DNA from: Xestospongia bergquistia
Lineage: Eukaryota; Porifera; Demospongiae; Haplosclerida; Petrosiidae
NCBI GenBank assembly: GCA_963965975.1
Contig: OZ014417.1
Span: forward strand, 4,755,821-4,819,820
DNA length: 64,000 nt
Direction: 5' to 3'
Below are positions 45,960-59,700 of this stretch, piece by piece. The notes under the pieces are model-generated. The model saw only the letters and a list, made by a program, of their open reading frames with translations. It had not been told where the DNA came from and made no database searches. The number at the start of each line of letters is the position of its first letter. Positions within the stretch are counted from its first letter, which is position 1. Made by a program: the position numbers and the translations under genes.

Positions 45960-46941
45960 AATGAAGGTGATTACTTTGGGTGTGAGAGGCCATGGTCGAC
46001 CACCTTTAGACATATGTGAGGATTAAGTTAGATTCTTGGATTTAAATAAACTTAGATTGCAGCACTGATAGGTTACTCTACACATATGATTCAAAGAAGA
46101 CTAACAGAATTTGGAATTGAATGTAATTGATTCAGTGAAATAACTAATCAACATTTGCATGACCTGGTTAACGAGATTGTAACACTCTTACCTGCTTGTG
46201 GTATACGATCAATACAGACCCTGCTTAAAGTTAATGGTGAGATATTGCAAAGAGAAAGAGTAAAAGAGTCTATTCATTGTGTTGACCCCTTGGGATTTGA
46301 AACTAGGCTACATAGAACTTTTCATTGTCAGCAATATAATGTTGGCAGATTGATGGATATCACAAAGTTATGAGGCGGCTATTAGTAATACATGAAGGAA
46401 TAGATGTATATAGCCGAGTTCCAGTTTACTTAAAAGTAGCCTCTACTAACAAAGCTGTGACTGTTTTTAATGCATTTCTGCAAGGTGTCAAGTGTTATGG
46501 ATTACCATCTCATGTACATTCGGAGTGTGGAGGAGAAAATGTTCTAGTTGGACACTTCATGCTTGAGCATTTCAAGAAAGGTCTGGAGAGAGGAAGTTTC
46601 ATCTGTGGTTGAAGTGTCCACAACCAAAGAATAGAACGTTTATGGAGAGAAGGTTGCATTAGATTCTATTACTTCCTGTTCTATTCACTGGAAGAAGTAG
46701 GTCTATTAGATTCAGTTAGTGAAGTTGATATATGTGCCCTCAACTTTTTGTTTATCTACCAATTATACAATCTCAAGTAGACATGTTTCATGAGGCATGG
46801 TGTAATCATCCTCTACGTACAGCACACAACCAAACACCACATCAGCTATGGGTTCTGAGAATGGCTGAAGCTAGGATGGAAACACCACAAACAGTTACAG
46901 AAACATTTCCCCCTTTTTTTGAAAATATGAATCCCTTCTAA
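45960..46941 (+). pseudogene. rve-type integrase/DDE transposase, decayed
   Basis: The family is an integrase-fold protein common in marine invertebrate genomes, with an HTH-like N terminus. Pieces in order are GRPPLDICED (45990), HDLVNEIVTLLPACGIRS (46155), QRERVKESIHCVDPLGFETR, then WQIDGYHKVM (first catalytic Asp kept), VIHEGIDVYSRVPVYLKV (46388 on), GLPSHVHSECGGENVLVG, RGSFICG, a TGA at 46610-46612, SVHNQRIERLW (catalytic Glu kept) and NHPLRTAHNQTPHQLWVL. The second acidic residue, normally Asp in S-D-R-G-G, reads S-E-C-G-G. At least three frameshifts or stops (near 46145, 46370 and 46730) and a short in-frame loss after IERLWRE show it is dead. It lies between the two inverted HECT fragments. 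Confidence 0.8.
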
Positions 46942-47132
46942 AATATAAACAGATTGAATGTAAAATAAAAAAAAAATTACCAAAAATTTATCAGAAGTAT
47001 ACAAGCATTAGATAGACAATACTATCAAAAAACATAAAATAAAATCAACATAAAATGAATACAATGAGCATAAGATAAACTATCAAGAACATAAATATAT
47101 ATTGAATGTAACATTAATCAAACTACACCAAA

Positions 47133-47716
47133 CCCACCATGACAAGTAAAGAAAGGCCTGATCAATTTTGAGCTTAAATTGATTATAGTCATTGTAGTAT
47201 CGTGTATGTAGAGTGAGTGAGAAAGTACATGTAGAGGTCGTTGGATAAACTGCATTGTGACTGAATGACAGGGTTGGATCTATATCAAACCCGAATGGAG
47301 GTACAGCTGATGAACCAGTAAAGAAACACAGAATGTCCTTTAAGGAAACTTCATTACTCCCACCTGTAAGGAATGTAAAAGTATATTGAAAGTATCTAAA
47401 CGGTGTATGCAAATTTTATAACTAATTTTAGTGAATGTATACATTAAGTGACTAATGAAATGATGTCAAAGAAATCACTAAAACAATAGAGGCTGAAAGC
47501 TACCTCAATTATGTAATTACTTAGTGAGCTATAAACCACAAGGCCAACCCCATCACCAGAAAGTATTGACATTGGCAAATGAATACAATACAAGGTTGTT
47601 GTTTTATTTTTAATAAATAGGATGACTAAACTACTTACTTTTGCAATCCTCTAAATAGTCACCAAAAAGTATGTACGTTGACACGTCTTTCTCCTTTCTA
47701 TGACTTGAATTCTCAG
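47133..47716 (-). pseudogene. HECT-domain E3 ligase C-terminal fragment, minus strand
   Basis: The first exon piece (47716 to about 47640, SHRKEKDVSTYILFGDYLED) ends at GTAAGT. An intron ends in ccttacag, and the last exon (47363 down to about 47133) reads SLKDILCFFTGSSAVPPFGF, then YPTTSTCTFSLTL with the active-site-type Cys at 47227-47229, then YNQFKLKIDQAF. HECT domains end with a hydrophobic tail after a segment like C-H-G-G-F-G; that segment (CHGGFGVV then a stop) is present but one base out of frame, at about 47150. One single-base indel therefore disables an otherwise well-kept C-lobe. The N-lobe and any substrate-binding region are missing because the satellite begins at 47717. Confidence 0.8.
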
Positions 47717-50700
47717 CCTTTAGAATGTTTAGACTATTGAGTGAAGCTTATAAAGTAAACTGCTCAGTCTAAAGGACTTAATAGGACTAACTAAGCAAAC
47801 TGCTATTAACAGTTTAGTAAGTTTGTTTGCATTACGCTCTAAAGTCTTTAAGATAAAGACTTTAGAAAGTTTAGACTATTGAGTGAATTTTATAAAGTAA
47901 ACTCCTTAGTGTAAAGGACATTATGGCACTAACTAAATAAACAGCTATTAACAGTTTAGTAAGTTAGTTTGCATTAACGCTCTAAAGTCTTTAAGTTAAA
48001 GACTTTAGAAGGTTTAGACTATTGAGAGAAGTTTATAAAGTAAACTGCTCAGTCTAAAGGACTTTATGGCACCAAACAAATAAACAGCTATTAACAGTTT
48101 AGTAAGTTAGTTTGCATTAACGCTCTAAAGTCTTTAAGGTAAAGACTTTAGAAGGTTTAGACTATTGAGAGAAGTTTATAAAGTAAACTGCTCAATCTAA
48201 AGGACTTTATGACACTAACTAAATAAAAAGCTATTAACAGTTTATTAAGTTAGTTTGCATTAACGCTCTAAAGTCCTTAAGTTAAAGACTTTAGAAGGTT
48301 TAGACTATTGAGAGTAGATCATAAAGTAAACTGCTCAGTCTAAAGGACTTTATGGCACTAACTAAATAAACAGCTATTAACAGTTTAGTAAGTTAGTTTG
48401 CATTAACGCTCTAAAGTCTTTAAGTTAAAGACTTTAGAAGGTTTAGACTAATGACAGAATTTTAAAAAGTAAACTTCTCAGTCTAAAGGACTTTATGGCA
48501 CTAACTAAATAAACAGCTATTAGCAGTTTAGTAAGTTAGTTTGCATTAACGCTCTAATGTCTTTAAGTTAAAGACTTTAGAAGGGTTAGAGTAATGAGAG
48601 AAGATTATGAAGTAAACTGCTGAGTCTAAAGGACTTTATGGCACTAACTAAATCAACAGCTATTAACAGTTTAGTAAGTCAGTTTGCATTAACGCTCTAA
48701 AGTCTTTAAGTTAAAGAATTTATAATGTTTAGACTATTGAGAGAAGTTTATAAAGTAAACTGCTCAGTCTAAAGGACTTTATGGCACTAACTAAATAAAC
48801 AGATATTAACAGTTTAGTAAGTTAGTTTGCATTAACGCTCTAAAGCCTTTAAGTTAAAGACTTTAGAAGGTTTCGACTATTGAGAGAAGTTTATAAAGTA
48901 AACTGCTCAGCCTAAAGGACTTTATGGCACTAACTAAATAAACAGCTATTAACAGTTTAGTAAGTTAGTTTGCATTAACGCCCTAAAGTCTTTAAGTTAA
49001 AGACTTTAGAAGGTTAGACTAATGAGAGAAGTTTATAATGTAAACTGTGCAGTCTAAAGGACTTTATGGCACTAACTAAATCAACAGCTATTAACAGTTT
49101 AGTAAGTTAGTTTGCATTAACGCTCTAAAGTCTTTAAGTTAAAGACTTTAGAAGGTTTAGACTATTGAGAGAAGTTTATAAACTAAACTGCTCAGTCTAA
49201 AGGACTTTGTGGCACTAACGAAATAAACAGCTATTAACAGTTTAGTAAGTTAGTTTGCATTAATGCTCTAAAGTCTTTAAGTTAAAGACTTTAGAAGGTT
49301 TAGACTAATGAGAGAAGTTTATAAAGTAAACTGCTCAGTCTAAAGGACTTTGTTGCAGTAACTAAATAAACAGCTATTAACAGTTTAGTAAGTTAGTTTG
49401 CATTAACGCTCTAAAGTCTTTAAGTTAAAGACTTTAGAAGGTTTAGACTATTCAGAGAAGTTTATAAGGTAAACTGCTCAGTCTAAAGGACTTTATGGCA
49501 CTAACTAAATAAAGAGATATTAACAGTTTAGTAAGTTAGTCTGCATTAATGCTCTAAAGTCTTTAAGTTAAAGACTGTAGAAGGTTTAGACTAATGAGAG
49601 AAGTTTATAAAGTAAACTGCTCAGTCTAAAGGACTTTATTTCACTAACTAAATAAACAGCTATTAACAGTTTAGTAAGTTTGTTTGCATTAACGCTCTAA
49701 AGTCCTTAAGTCAAAAACTTTAGAAGGGTTAGAGTAATGAGAGAAGTTTATAAAGTAAACTGCTCAGTCTAAAGGACTTTAGGGCACGAATTAAATAAAC
49801 AGATATTAACAGTTTAGTAAGTTAGTTTGCATTAACGCTCTAAAGTCTTTAAGTTAAAGACTTTAAAATGTTTAAACTAATGAGAGAAGTTTATAAAGTA
49901 AACTGCTCAGTCTAAAGGACTTTATGGCACTAACTAAATAAACAGCTATTAACAGTTTAGTAAGTTAGTTTGCATTAATGCTCTAAAGTCTTTAAGTCAA
50001 AGACTTTAGAAGAGGTAGACTAATGAGAGAAGTTTATAAAGTAAACTGCTAAGTCTAAAGGACTTTATGGCACTAACTAAACAAACAGCTATTAACAGTT
50101 TAGTAAGTTAGTTTGCATTAACGCTCTAAAGGCTTTAAGTTAAAGACTTTAGAAGGTTTAGACTAATGAAAGAAGTTTATACAGTAAACTGCTCACTCTA
50201 AAGGAATTTATGGCACTAACTAAATCAACAGCTATTAACAGTTTAGTAAGTTAGTTTGCATTAACGCTCTAAAGTCTTTAAGTTAAAGACTTTAGAAGGT
50301 TTAGACTAATGAGAGAATTTTAAAAAGTAAACTTCTCAGTCTAAAGGACTTTATGGCACTAACTAAATAAACAGCTATTAGCAGTTTAGTAAGTTAGTTT
50401 GCATTAACGCTCTAATGTCTTTAAGTTAAAGACTTTAGAAGGTTTAGAGTAATGAGAGAAGATTATGAAGTAAACTGCTGAGTCTAAAGGACTTTATGGC
50501 ACTAACTAAATCAACAGCTATTAACAGTTTAGTAAGTCAGCTTGCATTAACGCTCTAAAGTCTTTAAGTTAAAGAATTTATAATGTTTACACTATTGAGA
50601 GAAGTTTATAAAGTAAACTGCTCAGTCTAAAGGACTTTATGGCACTAACTAAATAAACAGATATTAACAGTTTAGTAAGTTAGTTTGCATTAACGCTCTA

Positions 50701-53700
50701 AAGCCTTTAAGTTAAAGACTTTAGAAGGTTTCGACTATTGAGAGAAGTTTATAAAGTAAACTGCTCAGCCTAAAGGACTTTATGGCACTAACTAAATAAA
50801 CAGCTATTAACAGTTTAGTAAGTTAGTTTGCATTAACGCTCTAAAGTCTTTAAGTTAAAGACTTTAGAAGGTTAGACTAATGAGAGAAGTTTATAATGTA
50901 AACTGTGCAGTCTAAAGGACTTTATGGCACTAACTAAATCAACAGCTATTAACAGTTTAGTAAGTTAGTTTGCATTAACGCTCTAAAGTCTTTAAGTTAA
51001 AGACTTTAGAAGGTTTAGACTATTGAGAGAAGTTTATAAACTAAACTGCTCAGTCTAAAGGACTTTGTGGCACTAACGAAATAAACAGCTATTAACAGTT
51101 TAGTAAGTTAGTTTGCATTAATGCTCTAAAGTCTTTAAGTTAAAGACTTTAGAAGGTTTAGACTAATGAGAGAAGTTTATAAAGTAAACTGCTCAGTCTA
51201 AAGGACTTTGTTGCAGTAACTAAATAAACAGCTATTAACAGTTTAGTAAGTTAGTTTGCATTAACGCTCTAAAGTCTTTAAGTTAAAGACTTTAGAAAGT
51301 TTAGACTATTCAGAGAAGTTTATAAGGTAAACTGCTCAGTCTAAAGGACTTTATGGCACTAACTAAATAAAGAGATATTAACAGTTTAGTAAGTTAGTCT
51401 GCATTAATGCTCTAAAGTCTTTAAGTTAAAGACTGTAGAAGGTTTAGACTAATGAGAGAAGTTTATAAAGTAAACTGCTCAGTCTAAAGGACTTTATTTC
51501 ACTAACTAAATAAACAGCTATTAACAGTTTAGTAAGTTTGTTTGCATTAACGCTCTAAAGTCTTTAAGTCAAAAACTTTAGAAGGGTTAGAGTAATGAGA
51601 GAAGTTTATAAAGTAAACTGCTCAGTCTAAAGGACTTTAGGGCACGAATTAAATAAACAGATATTAACAGTTTAGTAAGTTAGTTTGCATTAACGCTCTA
51701 AAGTCTTTAAGTTAAAGACTTTAAAATGTTTAAACTAATGAGAGAAGTTTATAAAGTAAACTGCTCAGTCTAAAGGACTTTATGGCACTAACTAAATAAA
51801 CAGCTATTAACAGTTTAGTAAGTTAGTTTGCATTAATGCTCTAAAGTCTTTAAGTCAAAGACTTTAGAAGAGGTAGACTAATGAGAGAAGTTTATAAAGT
51901 AAACTGCTAAGTCTAAAGGACTTTATGGCACTAACTAAACAAACAGCTATTAACAGTTTAGTAAGTTAGTTTGCATTAACGCTCTAAAGGCTTTAAGTTA
52001 AAGACTTTAGAAGGTTTAGACTAATGAAAGAAGTTTATACAGTAAACTGCTCACTCTAAAGGAATTTATGGCACTAACTAAATCAACAGCTATTAACAGT
52101 TTAGTAAGTTAGTTTGCATTAACGCTCTAAAGTCTTTAAGTTAAAGACTTTAGAAGGTTTAGACTAATGAGAGAAGTTTATAAAGTAAACTGCTCAGTGT
52201 AAAGGACTTTATGGCACTAACTAAATAAACAGCTTAGTAAGTTAGTTTGCATTAACGTTCTAAAGTCTTTAAGTTAAAGACTTTAGAAGATTTAGACTAT
52301 TGAGAGAAGTATATGAAATATGCTGCTCAGTCTAAAGGACTTTATGGCACTAACTAAATAAGCAGCTATTAACAGTTTAGTAAGTTAGTTTGCATTAACG
52401 CTCTAAAGTCTTTAAGTTAAAGACTTTAGAAGATTTAGACTATTGAGAGAAGTATATAAAATAAACTGCTCAGTCTAAAGGACTTTATGGCACTAACTAA
52501 ATAAACAGCTATTAACAGTTTAGTAAGTTAGTTTGCATTAACGCTCTAAAGTCTTTAAGTTAAAGACTTTAGAAGGTTTAGACCTTTGAGAGATTTTTTT
52601 AAAGTAAACTGCTCAGTCTAAAGGACTTTATGACACTACGTAAATAAACAGCTTTTCACGGTTTAGTAAGTAAGTTTGCATTAACGCTCTAAAGTCTTAA
52701 AAATAAAGACTTTAGAAGGTTTAGACTATTGAGAGAAGTTTATAATGTAAACTGCTCAGTCTAAAGGACTTTATGGCACTAACTAAATAAAGAGCTATTC
52801 ACACTTTAGTAAGTTAGTTTGCATTAACGCTCTAAAGTCTTTAAGAGAAAGACTTTAGAAGTTTTATGCTATTGAGGTAATGTAAACTGCTCAGTCTAAA
52901 GGACTTTATGGCACTACCTAAATAAACAGCTATTAACAGTATAGTAAGTTAGTTTACATTATCGCTCTAAAGTCTTTAAGTTAAAGACTTTAGAAGATTT
53001 AGACTATTGAGAGAAGTTTATAAAATAAACTGCTCAGTCTAAAGGACTTTATGGCACTAACTAAATAATCAGTCTAAAGGACTTTATGGCACTAACTAAA
53101 TAAACAGCTATTAACAGTTTTGTAAGTTAGTTTGCATTAACGCTCTAAAGTCTGTAAGTTAAAGACTCTAGAAGGTTTAGACTATTGACAGAAGTGTATG
53201 AAATAAACTGCTCACTCCAAAGGACTTTATGGCACTAACTAAATAAACAGCTATTAACAGTTTAGTAAGTTTGTTTGCATTAACGCTCTAAAGTCTTTAA
53301 GTTAAAGACTTTAGAAGGTTTAGACTATTGAGAGAAGTTTATAAAGTAAACTGCTAATTCTAAAGGACTTTATGGCACTAACTTAATAAACAGCTATTAA
53401 CACTTTAGTAAGTTAGTTTGCATTAACGCTCTAAAGTCTTTAGGTTAAAGACTTTAGACGGTTTAGACGATTGAGAGAAGTTTATAAAGTAAACTGCTCA
53501 GTGTAAAGGACTTTATCGCACTAACTAAATAAACAGCTTAGTAAGTTAGTTTGCATTAACGTTCTAAAGTCTTTAAGTTAAAGACTTTAGAAGGTTTAGA
53601 CTATTTAGAGAAGTATATAAAATAAACTGCTCAGTCTAAAGGACTTTATGGCACAAACTAAATAAACAGCTATTAACAGTTCAGTAAGTTTGTTTGCATT

Positions 53701-56700
53701 AACGCTCTAAAGTCTTTAAGTTAAAGACTTTAGAATGTTTAGGCCATTGAGAGAAGTTTATAAAGTAAACTGCTCAGTCTAAAGGACTTTATGGCACTAA
53801 CTAAATAAACAGCTATTAACAGTTGAGTAAGTTACTTTGCATTAACGCTCTAAAGTCTTTAAGTTAAAGACTTTAGAAGGTTTAGACTGTTGTCAGAAGT
53901 TTAGAAAGTAAACTGCTCAGTCTAAAGGACATTATGGCACTAACTAAATAAGCAGCTATTAACAGTTTAGTAAGTTAGTTTGCATTAACGCTCTGAAGTC
54001 TTTAAGTTAAAGATTTTAGAAGGTTTAGACTATTGAGAGAAGTATATAAAATACACTGCTCAGTCTAAAGGACTTTATGGCACTAACTAAATAAGCAGCT
54101 ATTAACAGTTTAGTAAGTTAGTTTGCATTAACGCTCTAAAGTCTTTAAGTTAAAGACTTTAGAAGATTTAGACTATTGAGAGAAGTATATAAAATAAACT
54201 GCTCAGTCTAAAGGACTTTATAGCACTAACTAAATAAACAGCTATTAACAGTTTAGTAAGTTAGTTTGCATTAACGCTCTAAAGTCTTTAAGTTAAAGAC
54301 TTTAGAAGGTTTAGACCGTTGAGAGAAGTCTATAAAGTAAACTGCTCAGTCTAAAGGACTTTATGGCACTAACTAAGTAAACAGCTATTAACAGTTTAGT
54401 AAGTTAGTTTGCATTAACGCTCTAAAGTCTTTAACTTAAAGACTTTAGAATGTTTAGACTATTGAGAGAAGTTTATAAAGTAAACTGCTCAGTCTAAAGG
54501 ACTTTATGGCACTAACTAAATAAACAGTTATTAACAGTTTAGTAAGTTAGTTTGCATTAACGCTCTAAAGTCTTTAAGTTAAAGACTTTAGAAGGTTTAG
54601 ACTATTGAGAGCAGGATATAAAATAAACTGCTCAGTCTAAAGGATTTTATGGCGCTAACTAAATAAACAGCAATTAACAGTTCAGTAAGTTAGTTTGCTT
54701 TAACGCTCTAAAGTCTTTAAGTTAAAGACTTTAGAAGGTTTAGACCATTGAGAGAAGTTTATAAAGTAAACTGCTCAGTCTAAAGGACTTTATGGCACTA
54801 ACTAAATAAACAGCTATTAACAGTTTAGTAAGTTAGTTTGCATTAAAGCTTTAAAGTCTTTAAGTTAAAGACTTTAGAAGGTTAGACTATTGAGAGAAGT
54901 TTATAAAGTAAACTGCTCAGTCTAAAGGACTTTATGGCACTAACTAAATAAACAGCTATTAACAGTTTAGTAAGTTAGTTTGCATTAACGCTCTAAAGTC
55001 TTTAAGTTAAAGACCTTTCAAGGTTTAGACTATTGAGAGAAGTTTATAAAGTAAACTGCTCAGTCTAAAGGACTTTATGGCACTAACTAAATAAGCAGCT
55101 ATTAACAGTTAAGTAAGTTATTTTGCATTAACGCTCTAAAGTCTTTCAGTTAAAGACTTTAGAAGGTTTAGACTATTGAGAGAAGTTTATAAAGTAAACT
55201 GCTTATTCTAAAGGACTTTATGGCACTAACTAAATAAACAGCTATTAACAGTTTAGTAAGTTAGTTTACATTAATGCTCTAAAGTCTTTAAGTTAAAGAC
55301 TTCAGAAGATTTAGACTATTGAGGAAGTTTATAAAATAAACTGCTCAGTCTAAAGGACTTTATGGCACTAACTAAATGAATAGCTATTAACAGTTTTGTA
55401 AGTTACTTTGCATTAACGCTCTAAAGTCTCTAAGTTAAAGACTTTAGAATGTTTAGACTATTGACAGAAGTGTATGAAATAAACTGCTCAGTCTAAAGGA
55501 CTTTATGACACTAATTAAATAAACAGCTATTAACAGTTTAGTAAGTTAGTTTGCAATAACGCTCTAAAGTCTTCAAGTTAAAGACTTTAGAAGGCTTAGA
55601 CCATTGAGAGAAGTTTATAAAGTAAACAGCTCAGTCTAAAGGACTTTATGGCACTAACTAAATAAACAGCTATTACCAGTTTAGTAAGTTAGTTTGCATT
55701 AACGCTCTAAAGTCTTTAAGTTAAAGACTTTAGAAGGTTTAGACTATTGAGAGAAGTTTATAAAGTAAACTGCTCAGTCTAAAGGACTTTATGGCACTAA
55801 CTAAATAAACAGCTATTAACAGTTTAGTAAGTTTGTTTGCATTAATGCTCTAAAGTCTTTAAGTTAAGGACATTAGAAGGTTTAGACTATTGAGAGAACT
55901 TTATAAAGTAAACTGCTCAGTCTAAAGGACTTTATGGCACTAACTAAATAAACAGCTATTAACAGTTTAGTAAGTTAGTTTGCATTAACGCTCTAAAGTC
56001 TTTAAGTTAAAGACCTTTGAAGGTTTAGACTATTGAGAGAAGTTTATAAAGTAAACTGCTCAGTCTAAAGGACTTTATGGCACTAACTAAATAAGCAGCT
56101 ATTAACAGTTAAGTAAGTTATTTTGCATTAACGCTCTAAAGTCTTTAAGTTAAAGACTTTAGAAGGTTTAGGCTATTGAGAAAAGTTTATAGAGTAAACT
56201 GCTAAATCTGATGGATTTATGGCACAAACTAAATAAACAGCTTAGTAAGTTAGTTTGCATTAACGTTCTAAAGTCTTTAAGTTAAAGACTTTAGAAGGTT
56301 TAGACTATTGAGAGAAGTATATAAAATAAACTGCTCAGTCTAAAGGACTTTATGGTACTAACTAAATCAACAACTATTAACAGTTCAGTAAGTTTGTTTG
56401 CATTAACGCTCTAAAGTCTTTAAGTTAAAGGCTTTAGAATGTTTAGGCCATTGAGAGAAGTTTATACAGGAAACTGCTCAGTCTAAAGGACTTTATGGCA
56501 CTTACTAAATAAACAGCTATTAGCAGCTTAGTAAGTTAGTTTGCATTAAGGCTGTTAAGTCTTTAAGTTAAAGACTTTAGAAAGTTTAGACTATTGAGTT
56601 AAGTTAGTTTGCATTAACGCTCTAAAGTCTTTAAGTTAAAGACATTAGAAGGTTTAGACTATTGAGAGAAGTTTTTAAAGTAAACTGCTCAGTCTAAAGG

Positions 56701-59700
56701 ACTTTATGGCACTAACTAAATTAGCCGCTATTAACAGTTAAGTAAGTTATTTTGCATTAACTCTCTAAAGTCTTTAGGTTAAAGACTTTAGAACGTTTAG
56801 ACTGTTGAGAGAAGTATATAAAATAAACTGCTCAGTCTAAAGGACTTTATGGCACTAATTAAATAAGCAGCTATTAACAGTTTAGTAAGTTAGTTTGCAT
56901 TAACGCTCTAAAGTCTTTAAGTTAAAGACTTCAGAAGATTTAGAATATTGAGAGAAGCATTTAAAATAAACTGCTCAGTCTAAAGGACTTTACGGCCCTA
57001 ACTAAATAAACAGCTATTAACAGTTCAGTAAGTTAGTTTTCATTAACGCTCGAAAGTCTTTAAGTTAAAGACTTTAGAAGGTTTAGACTATTCAGACAAG
57101 GATATAAAATGAACTGCTCAGTCTAAAGGACTTTATGGCACTAACTAAATAAACAGCTATTAACAGTTTAGTAAGTTAGTTTGCATTAACGCTCTAAAGT
57201 CTTTAAGTTAAAGACTTTAGAAGGTTTAGACTATTGAGAGAAGTGTATAAAGTAAACTGCTCGGTCTAAATGAATTTATGGCACTAACTAAATAAGCAGC
57301 TATTAACAGTTAAGTAAGTTAGTTTGCATTAACGCTCTAAAGTCTTTAAGTTAAAGACTTTAGAAGATTTAGACTATTGAGAGAAGTTTATAGAGTAAAC
57401 TGCTAAGTCTAAAGGACTTTATGGCACTAACTAAATAAACAGCTATTAACAGTTTAGTAAGTTAGTTTGCATTAACGCTTTAAAGTCTTTATGTTAAAGA
57501 CTTTAGAAGGTTTAGACTATTGAGAGAAGTTTGTAGAGTAAACTGCTAAGTCTAAAGGACTTTATTGCACTAACTAAATAAACAGCTATTAACAGTTTAG
57601 TAAGTTAGTTTGCATTAACGCTCTAAAGTCTTTTAGTTAAAGACTTTACAAGGTTTAGACTATTGAGAGAAGTGTATAAAGTAAACTGCTCAGTCTAAAG
57701 GAATTTATGGCACTAACTAAATAAGCAGCTATTAACAGTTAAGTAAGTTAGTTTGCATTAACGCTTTAAAGTCTTTATGTTAAAGACTTTAGAATGTTTA
57801 GACTATTGAGAGAAGTTTATAGAGTAAACTGCTAAGTCTAAAGGACTTTATGGCACTAACTAAATAAACAGCTATTAACAGTTTAGTAAGTTAGTTTGCA
57901 TTAACGCTCTAAAGTCTTTAAGTTAAAGACTTTAGAAGGTTTAAACTAATGATAGAAGTTTATAAAGTAAACTCCTCAGTCTAAAGGACTTTATGGCACT
58001 AACTAAATAAACAGCTATCAACAGTTTAGTAAGTTAGTTTGCATTAACGCTCTAAAGTCTTTAACTAAAAGACTTTAGTAGGTTTAGACTATTGAGAGAA
58101 GTTTATAAAGTAAACTGCTCATTCTAAAGGACTTTATGGCACTAACTAAATAAACATCTATTAACAGTTTAGTAAGTTATTTTGCATTAACGCTCTAAAG
58201 TCTTTAAGTTAAAGACTCTAGAAGTTTTAGACTATTGAGAGAAGTTTATAAAGTAAGCTGCTCATTCTAAAGGACTTTATCGCATTAACTAAATAAACAG
58301 CTATTAACAGTTAGTAAGTTAGTTTGCATTAACGCTCTAAAGTCTTTAAGTTAATGACTTTAGAAGGTTTAGACTATTGAGAGAAGTTTATAAAGTAAAC
58401 TGCTCAGTCTAAAGGACTTTATGGCACTAACTAAATAAACAGCTATTAACAGTTTAGTAAGTTAGTTTGCATTAACGGTCTAAAGTCTTTAAGTTAAAGA
58501 CTTTAGAAGGTTTAGACTATTGAGAGCTTTTTTAAAGTAAACTGCTCAGTCTAAAGGACTTTATGGCACTAACTAAATAAACAGCTATTAACAGTTTAGT
58601 AAGGTAGTTTGCATTAACGCTCTAAAGTCTTTAAGTTAAAGACGTTAAAAGGTTTAGACTATTTGAGAGAAGTTTATAAAGTAAACTGCTCAGTCTAAAG
58701 GACTTCATGGCACTAACTGAATAAACAGCTATTAACAGTTTAGTAAGTTGGTTTGCATTAACGCTCTAAAGTCTTTAAGTTAAAGACTTTAGAAGGTTTA
58801 GACTATTGAGAGATGTTTATAAAGTAAACTGCTCAGTCTAAAGGACTTTATGGCACTAACTAAATAAACAGCTATTAGCAGTTTAGTAAGTTAATTTGCA
58901 TTAATACTCTAAAGTCTTTAAGTTAAAGACTTTAGAAGGTTTAGACTATTGAGAGAAGTTTATAAAGTAAACTGCTCAGTCTAAAGGACTTTATGGCACT
59001 AACGAAAGAAGTGGCTATTAACAGTTTAGTAAGTTAGTTTGCATTAACGCTCTAAAGTCTTTAAGTTAAAGACTTTAGAGGTTTGGACTATTGAGAGAAG
59101 TTTATAAAGTAAACTGCTCAGTCTAAAGGACTTTATGGCACTAACTAAATAAACAGCTATTAACAGTTTAGTAAGTTAGTTTGCATTAACGCTCTAAAGT
59201 CTTTAAGTCAAAGACTTTAGAGGTTTAGACTATTGAGAGTAGTTTATAAAGTAAACTGCTCAGTCTAAAGGACTTTATGGCACTAAGTAAATAAACTAAT
59301 GAGAGAAGTTTATAAAGTAAACTGCTCAGTCTAAAGGACTTTATGGCACTAACTAAATAAACAGCTATTAACAGTTTAGTAAGTTAGTTTGCATTAACGC
59401 TCTAAAGTCTTTAAGTTAAAGACTTTAGAATGTTTAGACTATTGAGAGAAGTTTATAAAGTAAACTGCTCAGTCTAAAGGACTTTATGGCACTAACTAAA
59501 TAAACAGCTATTAACAGTTTAGTAAGTTAGTTTGTATTAACGCTCTAAAGTCTTTAAGTTAAAGACTTTAGAAGGTTTAGACTGTTGAGAGATTTTTTTA
59601 AAGTAACTGCTCAGTGTAAAGGACTTTATGGCACTAAATAAATAAACAGCTATTAGCAGTTTAGTAAGTTAGTTTGCATTAACGCTGTAAAGTCTTAAAA

